Source: Virgibacillus oceani (lineage in GTDB: Bacteria; Bacillota; Bacilli; Bacillales; Amphibacillaceae). From it: a DNA stretch of 64,000 bases. The stretch's first letter is position 1. Every line of letters begins with the position of its first letter. Below the pieces are notes generated by a model. It worked only from the letters and a program-made list of their open reading frames with translations, ran no database searches and was not told where the DNA came from. The translations under genes were made by a program, and so were the position numbers. Positions 42,462 through 51,297 of the stretch are shown piece by piece. The stretch is taken from NCBI RefSeq assembly GCF_014638995.1, contig NZ_BMFR01000016.1:1-64000 (forward strand). Reading direction: 5' to 3'.

Positions 42462-43358
42462 TTAAGCCTCAATCTGCTCCATTAATTGCCAAACCATTTT
42501 AGACAGCTGATTTACTTCATGTTCATAATCTGATTGTTCAAAAACATGGGATAAAGACATTAATACACTTTCTAATAAAAAGGTACGTGGCCATTCTGCT
42601 TGAAGCTCATCTTGCAGAAACTTAATATAATCGGACTTTTTCTGATCGATACGTTCCATTTTTCCTACCTTTTTATCAAGTCTTTCCAATTTAACAAGTA
42701 CCTTCTTTTTCATTTCCGTACTATCCGTTACTGAAGGATCGATTGACATGGGAAGCCAATCATTCTGAAAGAAAACTTCCTTAGACTGCATTTGCTCTTC
42801 AATAATTGGTTTCAATCGATTTAGTGCAAATTGAATGACTTCTTCAGATGCAATCTCCTTACTTGTACCCAATTTCCATACATGCATTAAATGGTGAACC
42901 ATACCTAATAACATTACTGCATGATCCAGTGAATACCTCCTATTCTCAAAACGAAACACTTCTGTAATTCTTGTTGAAAGCCATTTTAGTTCCTCAATAT
43001 GCTGGTTTTTTAAAAGCGTTTTCAAGTCTGTATCATCCGAAACCGATACAGATTCAAAGACTGCCATAATACTGTGCTTGCGATTAATGTTCATTCGTAT
43101 GGCAATTTGTGCAACAAGCACTTTCTCATTATCCTTCAATTTCCCATGTGCAAGCTCTTTCCGTTTTTGGTCGCCTTCTTCTTTTACAAACTCCAATATC
43201 GCCATTAAGCATTCGTTCTTTGAAGCAAAGTAATTATAAAAAGTACCTTTTGCGATTCCCGCTTCATCCAAAATATCTTGAATCGAAGTTAGGGCAAATC
43301 CTTTTTCAATAAATAATCGGTGTGCAGCATCTATAATTTGTTTCTTTTTAGCGTTCAT
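42462..43358 (-). CDS. TetR/AcrR-family regulator, likely of the adjacent efflux pump
   Basis: A 298-residue repressor, longer than usual (about 200). The DNA-binding part is IIDAAHRLFIEKGFALTSIQ, DILDEAGIAKGTFYNYFASK (typical helix-turn-helix). The remaining long C-terminal part includes a Lys/Glu-rich region (VLVKLERLDKKVGKMERIDQ) that may form a coiled coil. It is divergent from the DHA2 transporter and likely represses it, with the palindrome at 43476-43489 as a candidate operator. Confidence 0.85.
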   Translation of the reverse strand: MNAKKKQIIDAAHRLFIEKGFALTSIQDILDEAGIAKGTFYNYFASKNECLMAILEFVKEEGDQKRKELAHGKLKDNEKVLVAQIAIRMNINRKHSIMAVFESVSVSDDTDLKTLLKNQHIEELKWLSTRITEVFRFENRRYSLDHAVMLLGMVHHLMHVWKLGTSKEIASEEVIQFALNRLKPIIEEQMQSKEVFFQNDWLPMSIDPSVTDSTEMKKKVLVKLERLDKKVGKMERIDQKKSDYIKFLQDELQAEWPRTFLLESVLMSLSHVFEQSDYEHEVNQLSKMVWQLMEQIEA

Positions 43359-43449
43359 AATACCACCTTTTTGTAACGTTAGTCTATTTAAAATTTTAAG
43401 CCATAAACCTTAATATATCAATTATTTTAATTGTAAGCGTTTTTAGGGG

Positions 43450-43489
43450 TTGCTATTTTTAGACTATCGGTATAAAATACTTAAGTATT
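43450..43489 (+). promoter_or_regulatory. Promoter and candidate TetR operator of the DHA2 transporter
   Basis: TTGCTA (43450-43455), 17 bases, then TAAAAT (43473-43478) form a sigma-A promoter. The perfect palindrome AATACTTAAGTATT (43476-43489) overlaps its -10 end and start point, where a repressor would block it. Pattern-based. Confidence 0.55.
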
Positions 43490-43533
43490 AAATTAAGGAT
43501 AGTAATTTTTAATGAAAGAAGGAATGAAAGGGT

Positions 43534-45069
43534 ATGTCAGAATCTAGCTCTCTTCAACATAAACCACCCTATGGCATGATTGCTGTTTTATTTATTGGAG
43601 CGTTTGTAGCCATTTTGAATGAAACTTTGTTAAACGTTGCACTTCCATCTATTATGGAGGAATTTGAAGTTAATGCAACCGCGGTTCAATGGTTATCAAC
43701 TGGTTATATGCTGATCAATGGAATATTGATCCCTGCAAGTGCATTTTTAATTCAGCGTTTCACGAATAGAAACCTGCTTATTATTGCAATGACTTTATTT
43801 ACAGCTGGTACATTGCTCGCAAGCTTAGCACCAACATTCGGAATACTGCTTGGGGCAAGAATGATTCAAGCATCAGGCTCAGCTATCATGATGCCACTGT
43901 TAATGAATGTAATGCTAACTGCTTTCCCAGTAGAAAAGCGTGGTGCAGCGATGGGTACGTTTGGTCTGGTTATGATCGTAGCTCCCGCACTTGGACCAAC
44001 AACATCAGGCTGGATCATCGAACATTACAGCTGGAGAATGCTGTTTGATATTGTATTGCCGATTTCTGCTTTAACATTAATTTTTGCAATATTTAAGGCA
44101 AAAAATGTCACACCTCAACGGGCAATCAAACTTGATGTAATTTCCATCATTTTATCAAGCTTAGGTTTTGGAGGATTATTATATGGCTTCAGCTCTGCTG
44201 GAGACAAAGGATGGGATAGTCCATACGTATACGGCACAATAATTATTGGGGTAATTTCTCTTATCAGCTTTACTCTGCGTCAATTACGTATGGATGATCC
44301 AATGCTTGAATTCAGGATTTTTAAATATCCAATGTTTGCATTATCATCGGCAATTTCAATTGTAATTGCGATTGCTATGTTTTCAGCCATGATTTTAATG
44401 CCAATCTACGTGCAAACAATTCGTGGAATTTCGCCAATGGAATCAGGCTTGCTCATGCTTCCAGGTGCTTTGGTGATGGGAGTTATGTCGCCAATTACTG
44501 GTAAATTATTTGATAAATACGGAGCACGTACACTAGCAGTAATTGGTCTAACGATTACGATTGTCACAACGTACTATTTCAGCAAAATTGATATGCACAC
44601 TTCATACGCAAATCTTGTATGGCTCTATACCTTCCGCATGTTTGGTATGTCGATGGTAATGATGCCTGTAATGACGAACGGATTGAATCAGCTTGCAATG
44701 AAAGACAATCCACACGGAACTGCTATGAATAATACATTACAGCAAGTTTCTGGTGCAATCGGATCTGCCTTGTTAATTACAGTAATGAACAATCGCACGG
44801 AGTCTGAAGCAACGAAATTAGCTGCAGATGCAATGGCTAATATGGATCCAAGCGCCGCACAGCCATCAGCACAGGCTGCTGCTGAAATACAGCAGCAGAT
44901 TATAAATGAAGCAATGCTGCATGGCATTAATTTTACTTTCTTTATATCAACATTAATTGCAACAGTAGCGCTTATCTTAGCCTTTTTCATTAAAAGGGTG
45001 GAACCACATCATGTTGATTCCGCTAAAGAAAATGTCGCTGTAGACCCTGCAAAAGTGGCCACTGAATAA
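43534..45069 (+). CDS. DHA2-family MFS drug transporter
   Basis: A 511-residue transporter with 14 predicted helices, a paralogue of the one at 21495-22916. Helix 1 has AFVAILNETLLNVALPSI and the antiporter motif is VAPALGPTTSGWI. The loop near the C terminus (AADAMANMDPSAAQPSAQAA) is Ala/Gln-rich. The gene probably exports a drug or metabolite under the divergent TetR regulator. ATG behind AAAGAAGGAATG. Ends at a perfect terminator. Confidence 0.92.
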   Translation: MSESSSLQHKPPYGMIAVLFIGAFVAILNETLLNVALPSIMEEFEVNATAVQWLSTGYMLINGILIPASAFLIQRFTNRNLLIIAMTLFTAGTLLASLAPTFGILLGARMIQASGSAIMMPLLMNVMLTAFPVEKRGAAMGTFGLVMIVAPALGPTTSGWIIEHYSWRMLFDIVLPISALTLIFAIFKAKNVTPQRAIKLDVISIILSSLGFGGLLYGFSSAGDKGWDSPYVYGTIIIGVISLISFTLRQLRMDDPMLEFRIFKYPMFALSSAISIVIAIAMFSAMILMPIYVQTIRGISPMESGLLMLPGALVMGVMSPITGKLFDKYGARTLAVIGLTITIVTTYYFSKIDMHTSYANLVWLYTFRMFGMSMVMMPVMTNGLNQLAMKDNPHGTAMNNTLQQVSGAIGSALLITVMNNRTESEATKLAADAMANMDPSAAQPSAQAAAEIQQQIINEAMLHGINFTFFISTLIATVALILAFFIKRVEPHHVDSAKENVAVDPAKVATE

Positions 45070-45078
45070 TATGCTCTT

Positions 45079-45120
45079 AAAAAGAGGCAGTTCTTAGAGT
45101 GCTAAGAACTGCCTCTTTTT
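45079..45120. terminator. Strong bidirectional terminator
   Basis: Perfect arms of 19 bases, starting AAAAAGAGGCAG and ending CTGCCTCTTTTT, with a four-base loop. It serves the DHA2 gene and the small membrane protein gene facing it. Confidence 0.93.
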
Positions 45121-45123
45121 TAA

Positions 45124-45417
45124 TTATGATCCGTGGCGATTTTTCCTTTGCTTTTTACTTTTAAATCGAATAATAAAGGAATCAATGATTAATCCGTAAA
45201 TAAAGAATGTAAACAAGTGCACAACATAGGAAGTGGCTAGCAATTTGTTTTCCTGTACATTAACCATCCAATTGCGGTAAGGATCCACGTTAATAATTTC
45301 ATTTAACACAGGATTCATTTTTATAAGTAAAATATTGTTATCATCATAGCCTAGAATATTATAAATAATGATTATGATACTTATAATCGGCAGCCAAAAA
45401 GAAAACATTTTAAACAT
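45124..45417 (-). CDS. Small membrane protein, unknown
   Basis: A 97-residue protein with two hydrophobic helices: FSFWLPIISIIIIIYNIL near the start and VVHLFTFFIYGLIIDSFI near the end, then a basic tail RFKSKKQRKNRHGS. A soluble loop of about 30 residues lies between them. I recognise no family. Start taken at the ATG at 45417, six bases behind GAGGTG. Confidence 0.6.
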   Translation of the reverse strand: MFKMFSFWLPIISIIIIIYNILGYDDNNILLIKMNPVLNEIINVDPYRNWMVNVQENKLLATSYVVHLFTFFIYGLIIDSFIIRFKSKKQRKNRHGS

Positions 45418-45513
45418 GAATATCACCTCTGCAATATTATATTGCTGAGCCAGACAGAACGTTTCAGATTTCCATTTAAAAAACGTTCTTAACTGATTGC
45501 AGATTGATGATTA

Positions 45514-45813
45514 TCAACATTTCATCCAACCGATTATTATAGGTGCTGCCAACAACACGATTGAAACACAAATTAATGTCACGGTAATTTTCTTTGGTAA
45601 TTTCTCTCTGCCTTTCCCCTTATACCATCCAGAAAACTGCAATTTATTTCTATAAAAAACGAAAAGTAACGTATAAATGCCAATCGCACCTATCCATTGA
45701 TACTTTTGGATAGTAGTGTTTATTGCGTACACTTCCCCTAATAATAACCACGCCACAACACCAAGTATGGCAAAAATAATAATGATTCTTAATAATTCTA
45801 ATACGACTTTCAT
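45514..45813 (-). CDS. Small membrane protein, unknown
   Basis: A 99-residue protein with three helices (LLRIIIIFAILGVVAWLLLG; QWIGAIGIYTLLFVFY; ITVTLICVSIVLLAAPIIIG) and a basic loop RNKLQFSGWYKGKGREKLPK. No family recognised. It lies upstream of the 45124 gene but about 96 bases away, so an operon is uncertain. Confidence 0.6.
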   Translation of the reverse strand: MKVVLELLRIIIIFAILGVVAWLLLGEVYAINTTIQKYQWIGAIGIYTLLFVFYRNKLQFSGWYKGKGREKLPKKITVTLICVSIVLLAAPIIIGWMKC

Positions 45814-45847
45814 GCTAGTACTCCATTCTCTTTTCCGCAGACTTTAA

Positions 45848-46252
45848 TTAAATACCATTCGTATTCATTAAAACAATTCTCCAGCCATCGGGATCTTCAA
45901 TTGTAATTCCCTTTTCTTCCCAATAAGCGTTCTCAGGCTCCACTTCCGGATACCCCATTTCAAACAATCTTTCCGCAATTTTCGTAAGCTGTTCTTTGCT
46001 TGGAATGTACAAAACCAGCAAATTATCTTCTGTTGGCGCCGGGCACGGACTGCCATTTACATGCTTCGTAAATTCAAGATGATAGGATGTTCCAGGTAGA
46101 CCATATATCACACCGCTGTAACCATCATGGTGTGAAAAATCAGTTAATCTGGGCAATCCAACTCCCTTTTCGTAGAATTTAATAACTTCTTCAAATTTAT
46201 CTGTTGGTCTTGCTACCCTAATTTGTGCTACTGTAAAATCTTTGAATTCCAA
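45848..46252 (-). CDS. Glyoxalase/VOC protein (YycE-like)
   Basis: A 134-residue vicinal-oxygen-chelate protein: VAQIRVARPTDKFEEVIKFY, then LPGTSYHLEFTKHVNGSP and a C-terminal PYWEEKGITIEDPD-like end, here AYWEEKGITIEDPDGWRIVL. The pattern agrees closely with YycE of B. subtilis as I recall it. Metal-binding His and Glu of the family are in HLEF and near IEDPDG. Function unknown; VOC proteins include glyoxalase and resistance proteins. Confidence 0.85.
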   Translation of the reverse strand: MEFKDFTVAQIRVARPTDKFEEVIKFYEKGVGLPRLTDFSHHDGYSGVIYGLPGTSYHLEFTKHVNGSPCPAPTEDNLLVLYIPSKEQLTKIAERLFEMGYPEVEPENAYWEEKGITIEDPDGWRIVLMNTNGI

Positions 46253-46323
46253 TTTCTATCTCTCCCTCGTATAATTAAACAAATTCGGCATTACTGGAAT
46301 TGCAGGTACACGTTAGAATTTGG

Positions 46324-46374
46324 CTATAAATCTATTAGCAGTGCTTCGTTCCTGTCTAACTTTTGAATATCCAT
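46324..46374 (-). pseudogene. Possible N-terminal stub of a GNAT gene
   Basis: MDIQKLDRNEALLIDL then a stop. The opening is typical of some Bacillus GNAT proteins (M-x-I-Q-K-L-x-R-x-E-A-x-x-x-D-L-L), and GGAAGGG lies just before the ATG. The rest of the gene is missing. Too short for certainty. Confidence 0.3.
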
Positions 46375-46486
46375 ACCCTTCCGCTTGGTGAATCATTTTG
46401 CTCTACTATATATTCTATTACTATCATGATTTTCCTTCATACGTATGATAGAATCAAACCTAACTTTACAAATGGAGACCATAATT

Positions 46487-47356
46487 ATGACTGAAAAAGA
46501 AATGATTGACTATATTAAAATATCCTTTCCCGATTTAAAGATAAATGCTGTACAGGTTAATCGGGATGGATGGGATAACACTATTATCATAATTAATCAA
46601 GAAATAGTATTTCGATTCCCCAAAAATAATGATATCGCTTGGAATGTGGTTGTAGAGACAAAGTTATTGAAAGGTTTACATAAATTGGAGCCAGAAATAA
46701 CTATTCCAGATTATACGATCTTGCGTGATGAAAATGATGAGTTAAAATGTGTATATTACCGTTTTATTAAGGGGGTTTCTGTGAAGGAAGGACGAATAAA
46801 TCTTACGAAGAAAAACGCACAAATATTGGGGGACTTTTTAACGAAGCTGCATAGTATGAAGCCTGACTTAAAATTAAATTCGGTCCAGACACCTGATTAC
46901 TGGAATAATCTATATCATTCAGTTCATAACAAAATCTTTCCTTATTTAAATGAGAAACAAAAAAATGAAATAAATGACACCTTTTTATCGTTTTTAAATA
47001 GTAATTTTTCCAGTTCTATTAAAAAGTCGGTAATCCACGGCGACCTTACCGCATCAAATATAATCTGTGATGGTTCTGGAATGATAAATGGCATTATCGA
47101 TTTCACAGACGCGCAGCTTGGTGATCCAGCATTTGATTTTGCAGGATTTTATTGGAATTTCGGTCCTGATTTCACGAAGGATGTTTTATCCTATTATAAT
47201 GGTGCTGAATCAGCCGAATCATTGTATACGAGGGTTAAGAGCTTTTATGGACTTCAGCCAATTTTTCATGAATTATTGTACGCAATTCAGCATGACATAA
47301 CTATTGATTGGGAGACCGCGCTAAAAAAATTTTTTAAGCTCAAAGGTAATGGTTAA
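46487..47356 (+). CDS. APH(2'')-like phosphotransferase
   Basis: A 289-residue kinase of the aminoglycoside phosphotransferase fold. Brenner motif VIHGDLTASNIICD and Asp in GIIDFTDAQLGDPAFDFA; the N-terminal lobe has WDNTIIIINQEIVFRFPKN. The phrase order resembles APH(2'')-type enzymes rather than APH(6) (compare 10989-11918). Antibiotic resistance is possible but cannot be claimed. Start at the ATG at 46487 with TGGAG nine bases upstream. Confidence 0.8.
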   Translation: MTEKEMIDYIKISFPDLKINAVQVNRDGWDNTIIIINQEIVFRFPKNNDIAWNVVVETKLLKGLHKLEPEITIPDYTILRDENDELKCVYYRFIKGVSVKEGRINLTKKNAQILGDFLTKLHSMKPDLKLNSVQTPDYWNNLYHSVHNKIFPYLNEKQKNEINDTFLSFLNSNFSSSIKKSVIHGDLTASNIICDGSGMINGIIDFTDAQLGDPAFDFAGFYWNFGPDFTKDVLSYYNGAESAESLYTRVKSFYGLQPIFHELLYAIQHDITIDWETALKKFFKLKGNG

Positions 47357-47376
47357 GGCGATGTCTCCCTTAATTA

Positions 47377-47715
47377 CTATTCAAAAATTTTATTTTTCTG
47401 CAGTGAAGGCGGACATGCATAGTTATACTCTTTAATTTTCTTGTTAATATCTTTAATACGTTTTCGTTTTTCTTTATCCCCCAAATCACTAAGCTTTTCT
47501 TTCATGGCATCGATTTCTTTACTTAGTTTGATCCATTTCGGCAATATATTATTATCTTTTAATGTCTTGTAAATTTGTTTGTCAGGATTATTGAAATAGT
47601 TGTTATCCAATTTCAGCGGCTTGCCTTTTCCCGGCAGGTCATCAAATAATCCATCTTTTTCTGCCTGCCTAATGATTTCCGTCATATGGTCGGTATATTC
47701 GTGATCATTGCTCAT
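47377..47715 (-). CDS. DUF1992 (DnaJ-homologue C28-type) protein
   Basis: A 112-residue protein: IIRQAEKDGLFDDLPGKGKP, LKLDNNYFNNPD and a basic, helical C-terminal half (KRKRIKDINKKIKEYN). The F-D-x-L-P-G-K-G-K-P-L motif defines DUF1992. Function not known; it is cytoplasmic and stands alone, convergent with the kinase gene. Confidence 0.88.
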   Translation of the reverse strand: MSNDHEYTDHMTEIIRQAEKDGLFDDLPGKGKPLKLDNNYFNNPDKQIYKTLKDNNILPKWIKLSKEIDAMKEKLSDLGDKEKRKRIKDINKKIKEYNYACPPSLQKNKIFE

Positions 47716-47766
47716 AATAAATTCCTCCAGTGAATTCGATTTATGTATGAAACAACTGTATAACTA

Positions 47767-48600
47767 TCATTGATTAATAAACGCAGCGATTGCCTTATTG
47801 AATGCAAGTGGGTCCTCCATATATGGGTGGTGTTTGCTATTTAGAACATTTACCATAGAATTATAAAATTTAAAGGTTTGATGGTGGGCTGGACCAATTG
47901 CATCATCATACCTTCCCGTAATAACCAGTACTGGCACGTTTATCTTATCAGTAATCCTTGTAAAGTCCTGAAAGTATTCTTCTGCCGAAAATATGAATTG
48001 TTGAAACGAAGGATCCGTATCCAGATACTTATCCAATTTATCCATTTCTGTTTTATTACCAAGGTTTTTAAATTGCAAATTAAAGTATTTCCCGCTGTTT
48101 ATTAATTTTTCCAAAGTCGAATAAAACACAGTCATAAAGGAAGGAAGATCATCTGTTGGTATATCGATTGGCTTCTCGTTTAGAATTTCCCTTCCTTTTT
48201 TAATTTGATGACTAAAGGAATCGATCATATTTAATGTAGCATTTGTAAGAATTATCCCTCGCGTTCTTAAACGATATTTATAAGCATAATTAACAGCAAG
48301 AATCCCACCAAATGAATGGCCCATAACATACCACTCATCAATACCTAATTGTTCTCTAACCTCTTCAATGTCATCTACTAGTCTATTCAATGAATAATTT
48401 AGTTTGTCATCATAAGCAGATCGGCCACAGCCTCTCTGATCTAAATAAATCATTTCCATATTCTCTTCCAGATACTTACCTGAAAAATGCTGAAATGTTT
48501 TGCTCCAATAACCTGGACCACCGTGTAAATATATACATGGTATCCCCCCGCCTTTCCTTTCAACGTACAGGCTAATACCATCACCTGTCATTATATTCAT
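47767..48600 (-). CDS. Alpha/beta hydrolase (proline iminopeptidase-like)
   Basis: A 277-residue hydrolase. The oxyanion motif IYLHGGPGYWSK, the conserved LDQRGCGRS and the nucleophile Ser96 in MGHSFGGI are those of the S33 (proline iminopeptidase) group. The acid Asp is in TGRYDDAIGP and the His in NSKHHPYMED. The cap between is helical and may select the substrate, which can be a peptide or a small ester. Start at the ATG at 48600, seven bases behind GGAGG. Confidence 0.85.
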   Translation of the reverse strand: MNIMTGDGISLYVERKGGGIPCIYLHGGPGYWSKTFQHFSGKYLEENMEMIYLDQRGCGRSAYDDKLNYSLNRLVDDIEEVREQLGIDEWYVMGHSFGGILAVNYAYKYRLRTRGIILTNATLNMIDSFSHQIKKGREILNEKPIDIPTDDLPSFMTVFYSTLEKLINSGKYFNLQFKNLGNKTEMDKLDKYLDTDPSFQQFIFSAEEYFQDFTRITDKINVPVLVITGRYDDAIGPAHHQTFKFYNSMVNVLNSKHHPYMEDPLAFNKAIAAFINQ

Positions 48601-48637
48601 TATCATGCCTCCTTCATATATCACAACTAAATTTCTT

Positions 48638-49009
48638 TTAACAATTCACTCTAGTCATCTCACCAAGTTCAATACGATTTCCATCTGGATCCTGGAAAAC
48701 AGCTATTGTGCCCCAATCAAATGCTAAACGTTTTTGGTAAAAATTCACGCCACGTTTTTCCAGTTTCATAACCTCGGTTTCTAGTGAATTGACATTGAAC
48801 CTCAATACAACAGGATTTTGACTCCGGTCTTTTTCACTTTCAGATCCAACTCCGCCTTTTTCAACCATAAGATAACCACTAGGAATATTATATGTAACTA
48901 AGCTATCCTCCTCATTACGCACTTCAAGCTGTAAAACTTCTTTATAAAAATGGATACATTTCTGATAACGGTCAACAAATAATATTACCCCGAATTCTTT
49001 AAAATTCAT
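48638..49009 (-). CDS. VOC/glyoxalase-type protein
   Basis: A 123-residue VOC protein: EFGVILFVDRYQKCIHFYKE, then RFNVNSLETEVMKLEKRGVN and FQDPDGNRIELGEM. Metal ligands in the two beta-alpha-beta-beta-beta halves are only partly conserved, with E in IELGE and no clear N-terminal His. Start at 49009 behind GGGAGG. It lies 13 bases downstream of a small membrane protein gene and is probably co-transcribed with it and the hydrolase. Confidence 0.75.
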   Translation of the reverse strand: MNFKEFGVILFVDRYQKCIHFYKEVLQLEVRNEEDSLVTYNIPSGYLMVEKGGVGSESEKDRSQNPVVLRFNVNSLETEVMKLEKRGVNFYQKRLAFDWGTIAVFQDPDGNRIELGEMTRVNC

Positions 49010-49022
49010 GTGGCACCTCCCG

Positions 49023-49214
49023 TCAATCCTTATCCAAATCATCGTCTAAAAATGACTTTTTATCATTTTTAATAATACTATCCGTTCCATACTTCTCCCT
49101 TATTATTTTCCCCACTTCAGAATTATCGATGCCATTTCTAACAGCCGCTTGGATAATAAGATAAAGAATAAAAAGTCCAATTATATATAAAACTAAATTA
49201 ATAAGGAAACCCAA
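49023..49214 (-). CDS. Small membrane protein (DUF6019-like)
   Basis: A 63-residue protein from the TTG at 49214 (GAGGTG six bases upstream): one helix, INLVLYIIGLFILYLIIQAA, then VRNGIDNSEVGKIIREKYG and an acidic tail. The A-V-R-N-G-I-D-x-S pattern I associate with DUF6019, short Bacillus membrane proteins without known role. First gene of a set going through the VOC gene to the hydrolase. Confidence 0.65.
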   Translation of the reverse strand: MGFLINLVLYIIGLFILYLIIQAAVRNGIDNSEVGKIIREKYGTDSIIKNDKKSFLDDDLDKD

Positions 49215-49302
49215 TTTGAACACCTCGCTTTATATCTATAATTGTATCGATAATGGCAAGGAATGGCAAAGTAATTTCAAGAATATTTTCTACTATTAAT
49301 GC

Positions 49303-49336
49303 AAAAAAGAGAACCTGCTTATGAAGCCAGTTTCTC
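49303..49336 (-). terminator. Terminator after YczE-like gene
   Basis: GAGAA-CTG and CAG-TTCTC type arms (interrupted stem) overlap the stop codon region at 49319 and are followed by six T on the minus strand. Confidence 0.7.
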
Positions 49337-49948
49337 CTGTTTCTGTCCCAGATTTTTATATTTCGTAACATAAGGCACAAAAAAACTAATGACAACTCCT
49401 GATAACAGTGCATTAAGCAGTGTTCCAATGCCTATTGCTCCATCGAAAAAATATGCTAAAACGACAAGTACTACACTAATTAGAGCACGTGAATAAGTCA
49501 TGCTCCATTCCGTTATTTTTGAAAGGATAAGCATGGAACGGTCCATTGGATTTGGGGCAAATGTTGACTGCAAATATACCGCCACACCAAGACCAATTAA
49601 AACAATTCCAAGCCCTAGATACACAGTCTGCCCAACCCAGGTCACTGGCACTGCCCATGATTTCAATAAAAATAACCATGCATCAATACCAAGACCAGTA
49701 ATCAGGGACGTTAGCAAGGCATAGTATTCCGGTCTTTTTTTCTCTGCAAGGGCATTACAAAGAACCATTGAAAGACCGACAACGATTTCCCAGCTGCCAA
49801 CAGTTAATCCAAATGTCCGATGCAACCCAACAAGAAGGGAATCAAACGGTGATGCACCCAATTTTGACTGGATTGTAAGTGCTATACCCAGTGTCAAAAT
49901 GATAATACCTATAATGTATAAATGAAATCCGGCACGCATTAGCCGCAT
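49319..49948 (-). CDS. YczE/YitT-like membrane protein
   Basis: A 209-residue protein with five helices: HLYIIGIIILTLGIALTIQS, LGASPFDSLLVGLHRTFGLT, then VGQTVYLGLGIVLIGLGVAV and others. The S-x-x-G-A-S-P-F-D motif and the length match the YczE group, whose B. subtilis founder affects lipopeptide production. A second family member lies at 56965-57615. GGGAGGTG lies seven bases before the ATG. Confidence 0.82.
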   Translation of the reverse strand: MRLMRAGFHLYIIGIIILTLGIALTIQSKLGASPFDSLLVGLHRTFGLTVGSWEIVVGLSMVLCNALAEKKRPEYYALLTSLITGLGIDAWLFLLKSWAVPVTWVGQTVYLGLGIVLIGLGVAVYLQSTFAPNPMDRSMLILSKITEWSMTYSRALISVVLVVLAYFFDGAIGIGTLLNALLSGVVISFFVPYVTKYKNLGQKQEKLAS

Positions 49949-50088
49949 GACTGCACCTCCCTTAAAAACATTAGTTGCTAAATTCTCCTAATACTATAAC
50001 AGGAAACCAATCTAAGGTCCATGAGTGGCATAATCCCGATAAATTTAATAAGATTTATATTATACTACTTTTACTGGAGTGAATAAAT

Positions 50089-51246
50089 GTGTCTAATCTA
50101 TTTAAACCTTTTATAAACAATGAACGTCAACAACGATTATTTGATAAAGCTGATAAAATCGCTGATCTTGTTAAACAAAGAGTACCGGAAGCTGAAAAAA
50201 CTGCGACCTTGCCAAAAGAAAATTTACAGGATTTAAAAAGTGAGGATTATGTTTCACTGCCGCTTCCTAATGAATACGGTGGACAAAATTTAAGTCTTTA
50301 CGAATTAATTCTTATGCAGGAAAGACTGGCAGCAGGTGACGGTGCAACAGCGCTATCAATAGGATGGCATATGGGAATAGTGATGGAATTAAGTGAGCAG
50401 CAACTGTGGCCCAAAGATAAATTTAACATGATAGCGAGTGAAATTGTCAACCATCAGAAAGTGCTAAACCGAGCATCAACGGAACCAGCTACCGGAAGTC
50501 CCACACGTGGTGGTAAACCGGAAACTAATGCTGTAAAAGATGGAGACTTTTATATCTTAAATGGTAGAAAATCATTTACATCGATGGCTAGTAGTTTAGA
50601 TTATTTTGTTGTCTCCGCCTATGTAGAGGATAAGGAAGCAGTCGGCTGGTTCCTTATCGATAAGGACACACCAGGCATAAGTGTTGATCATACGTGGGAT
50701 ACGCTTGGCATGCGTGGTACTGGAAGTGATGACTTAGTTTTACATGATGTGAAATTAGCAGACGATCTGCTTGTTGAATTAGCTAGTGAAGAACCTAGAA
50801 AACCAAAAGGATGGCTTCTGCATATCCCTGCTTGCTATTTAGGAATTGCCATTGCCGCAAGAAACGATGCAATACTTTTTGCGAAAAGCTACCAGCCAAA
50901 TAGTTTAGATACTACTATTTCCGAAGTTCCGCATGTCAAACAAAAGATTGGTGAAATGGAATTAAAATTGATGCAGGCCAGACATTTCATGTATCGAATT
51001 GCGGAAAAATGGGATGAAAAACCTGAAGAGCGAGACTTGCTTGGCCCGGAACTTGCTGCTGTCAAGACAGTAGCTACCAATACCGCCAACGAGGTAGTTG
51101 ACCTTGCAATGCGGATTGCAGGTGGAAGGGGTCTTGCGAAAGGTTCCCGTTTTGAACAATATTATCGTGATGTAAGAGCAGGGCTTCATAATCCGCCAAT
51201 GGACGATATGGTAATTCAAATGCTCGCAGGACGCGCATTGAAATAA
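50089..51246 (+). CDS. ydbM: Acyl-CoA dehydrogenase (YdbM-like)
   Basis: A 385-residue FAD enzyme: LPLPNEYGGQNLSLYELILM, then STEPATGSPTRGGKPETNAV (FAD/acyl pocket) and LGMRGTGSDDLVLHDVKLAD (the second signature). The C-terminal end AMRIAGGRGLAKGSRFEQYY is typical. The catalytic base Glu seen near the C terminus in some members is not obvious in this group, so activity may differ from normal beta-oxidation. Closest known relative is YdbM of B. subtilis. GTG start behind TGGAG. It stands alone without other beta-oxidation genes. Confidence 0.88.
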   Translation: MSNLFKPFINNERQQRLFDKADKIADLVKQRVPEAEKTATLPKENLQDLKSEDYVSLPLPNEYGGQNLSLYELILMQERLAAGDGATALSIGWHMGIVMELSEQQLWPKDKFNMIASEIVNHQKVLNRASTEPATGSPTRGGKPETNAVKDGDFYILNGRKSFTSMASSLDYFVVSAYVEDKEAVGWFLIDKDTPGISVDHTWDTLGMRGTGSDDLVLHDVKLADDLLVELASEEPRKPKGWLLHIPACYLGIAIAARNDAILFAKSYQPNSLDTTISEVPHVKQKIGEMELKLMQARHFMYRIAEKWDEKPEERDLLGPELAAVKTVATNTANEVVDLAMRIAGGRGLAKGSRFEQYYRDVRAGLHNPPMDDMVIQMLAGRALK

Positions 51247-51255
51247 TGAGAGTGA

Positions 51256-51288
51256 GGCGGGACATGGGGTCTGACCCCATGTCCCGCC
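51256..51288. terminator. 33-base perfect palindrome, bidirectional terminator
   Basis: GGCGGGACATGGGGT and ACCCCATGTCCCGCC are perfect 15-base arms around CTG, between the convergent ydbM and pit genes. It is the best preserved member of the GGGACA palindrome family in this window. Confidence 0.85.
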
Positions 51289-51297
51289 GTTTCCTCT

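Noticed and set aside
46250..46486. Riboswitch or attenuator upstream of the APH(2'')-like gene
   Set aside because: No conserved aptamer block and no terminator stem in the leader; only a GNAT-like stub was found.
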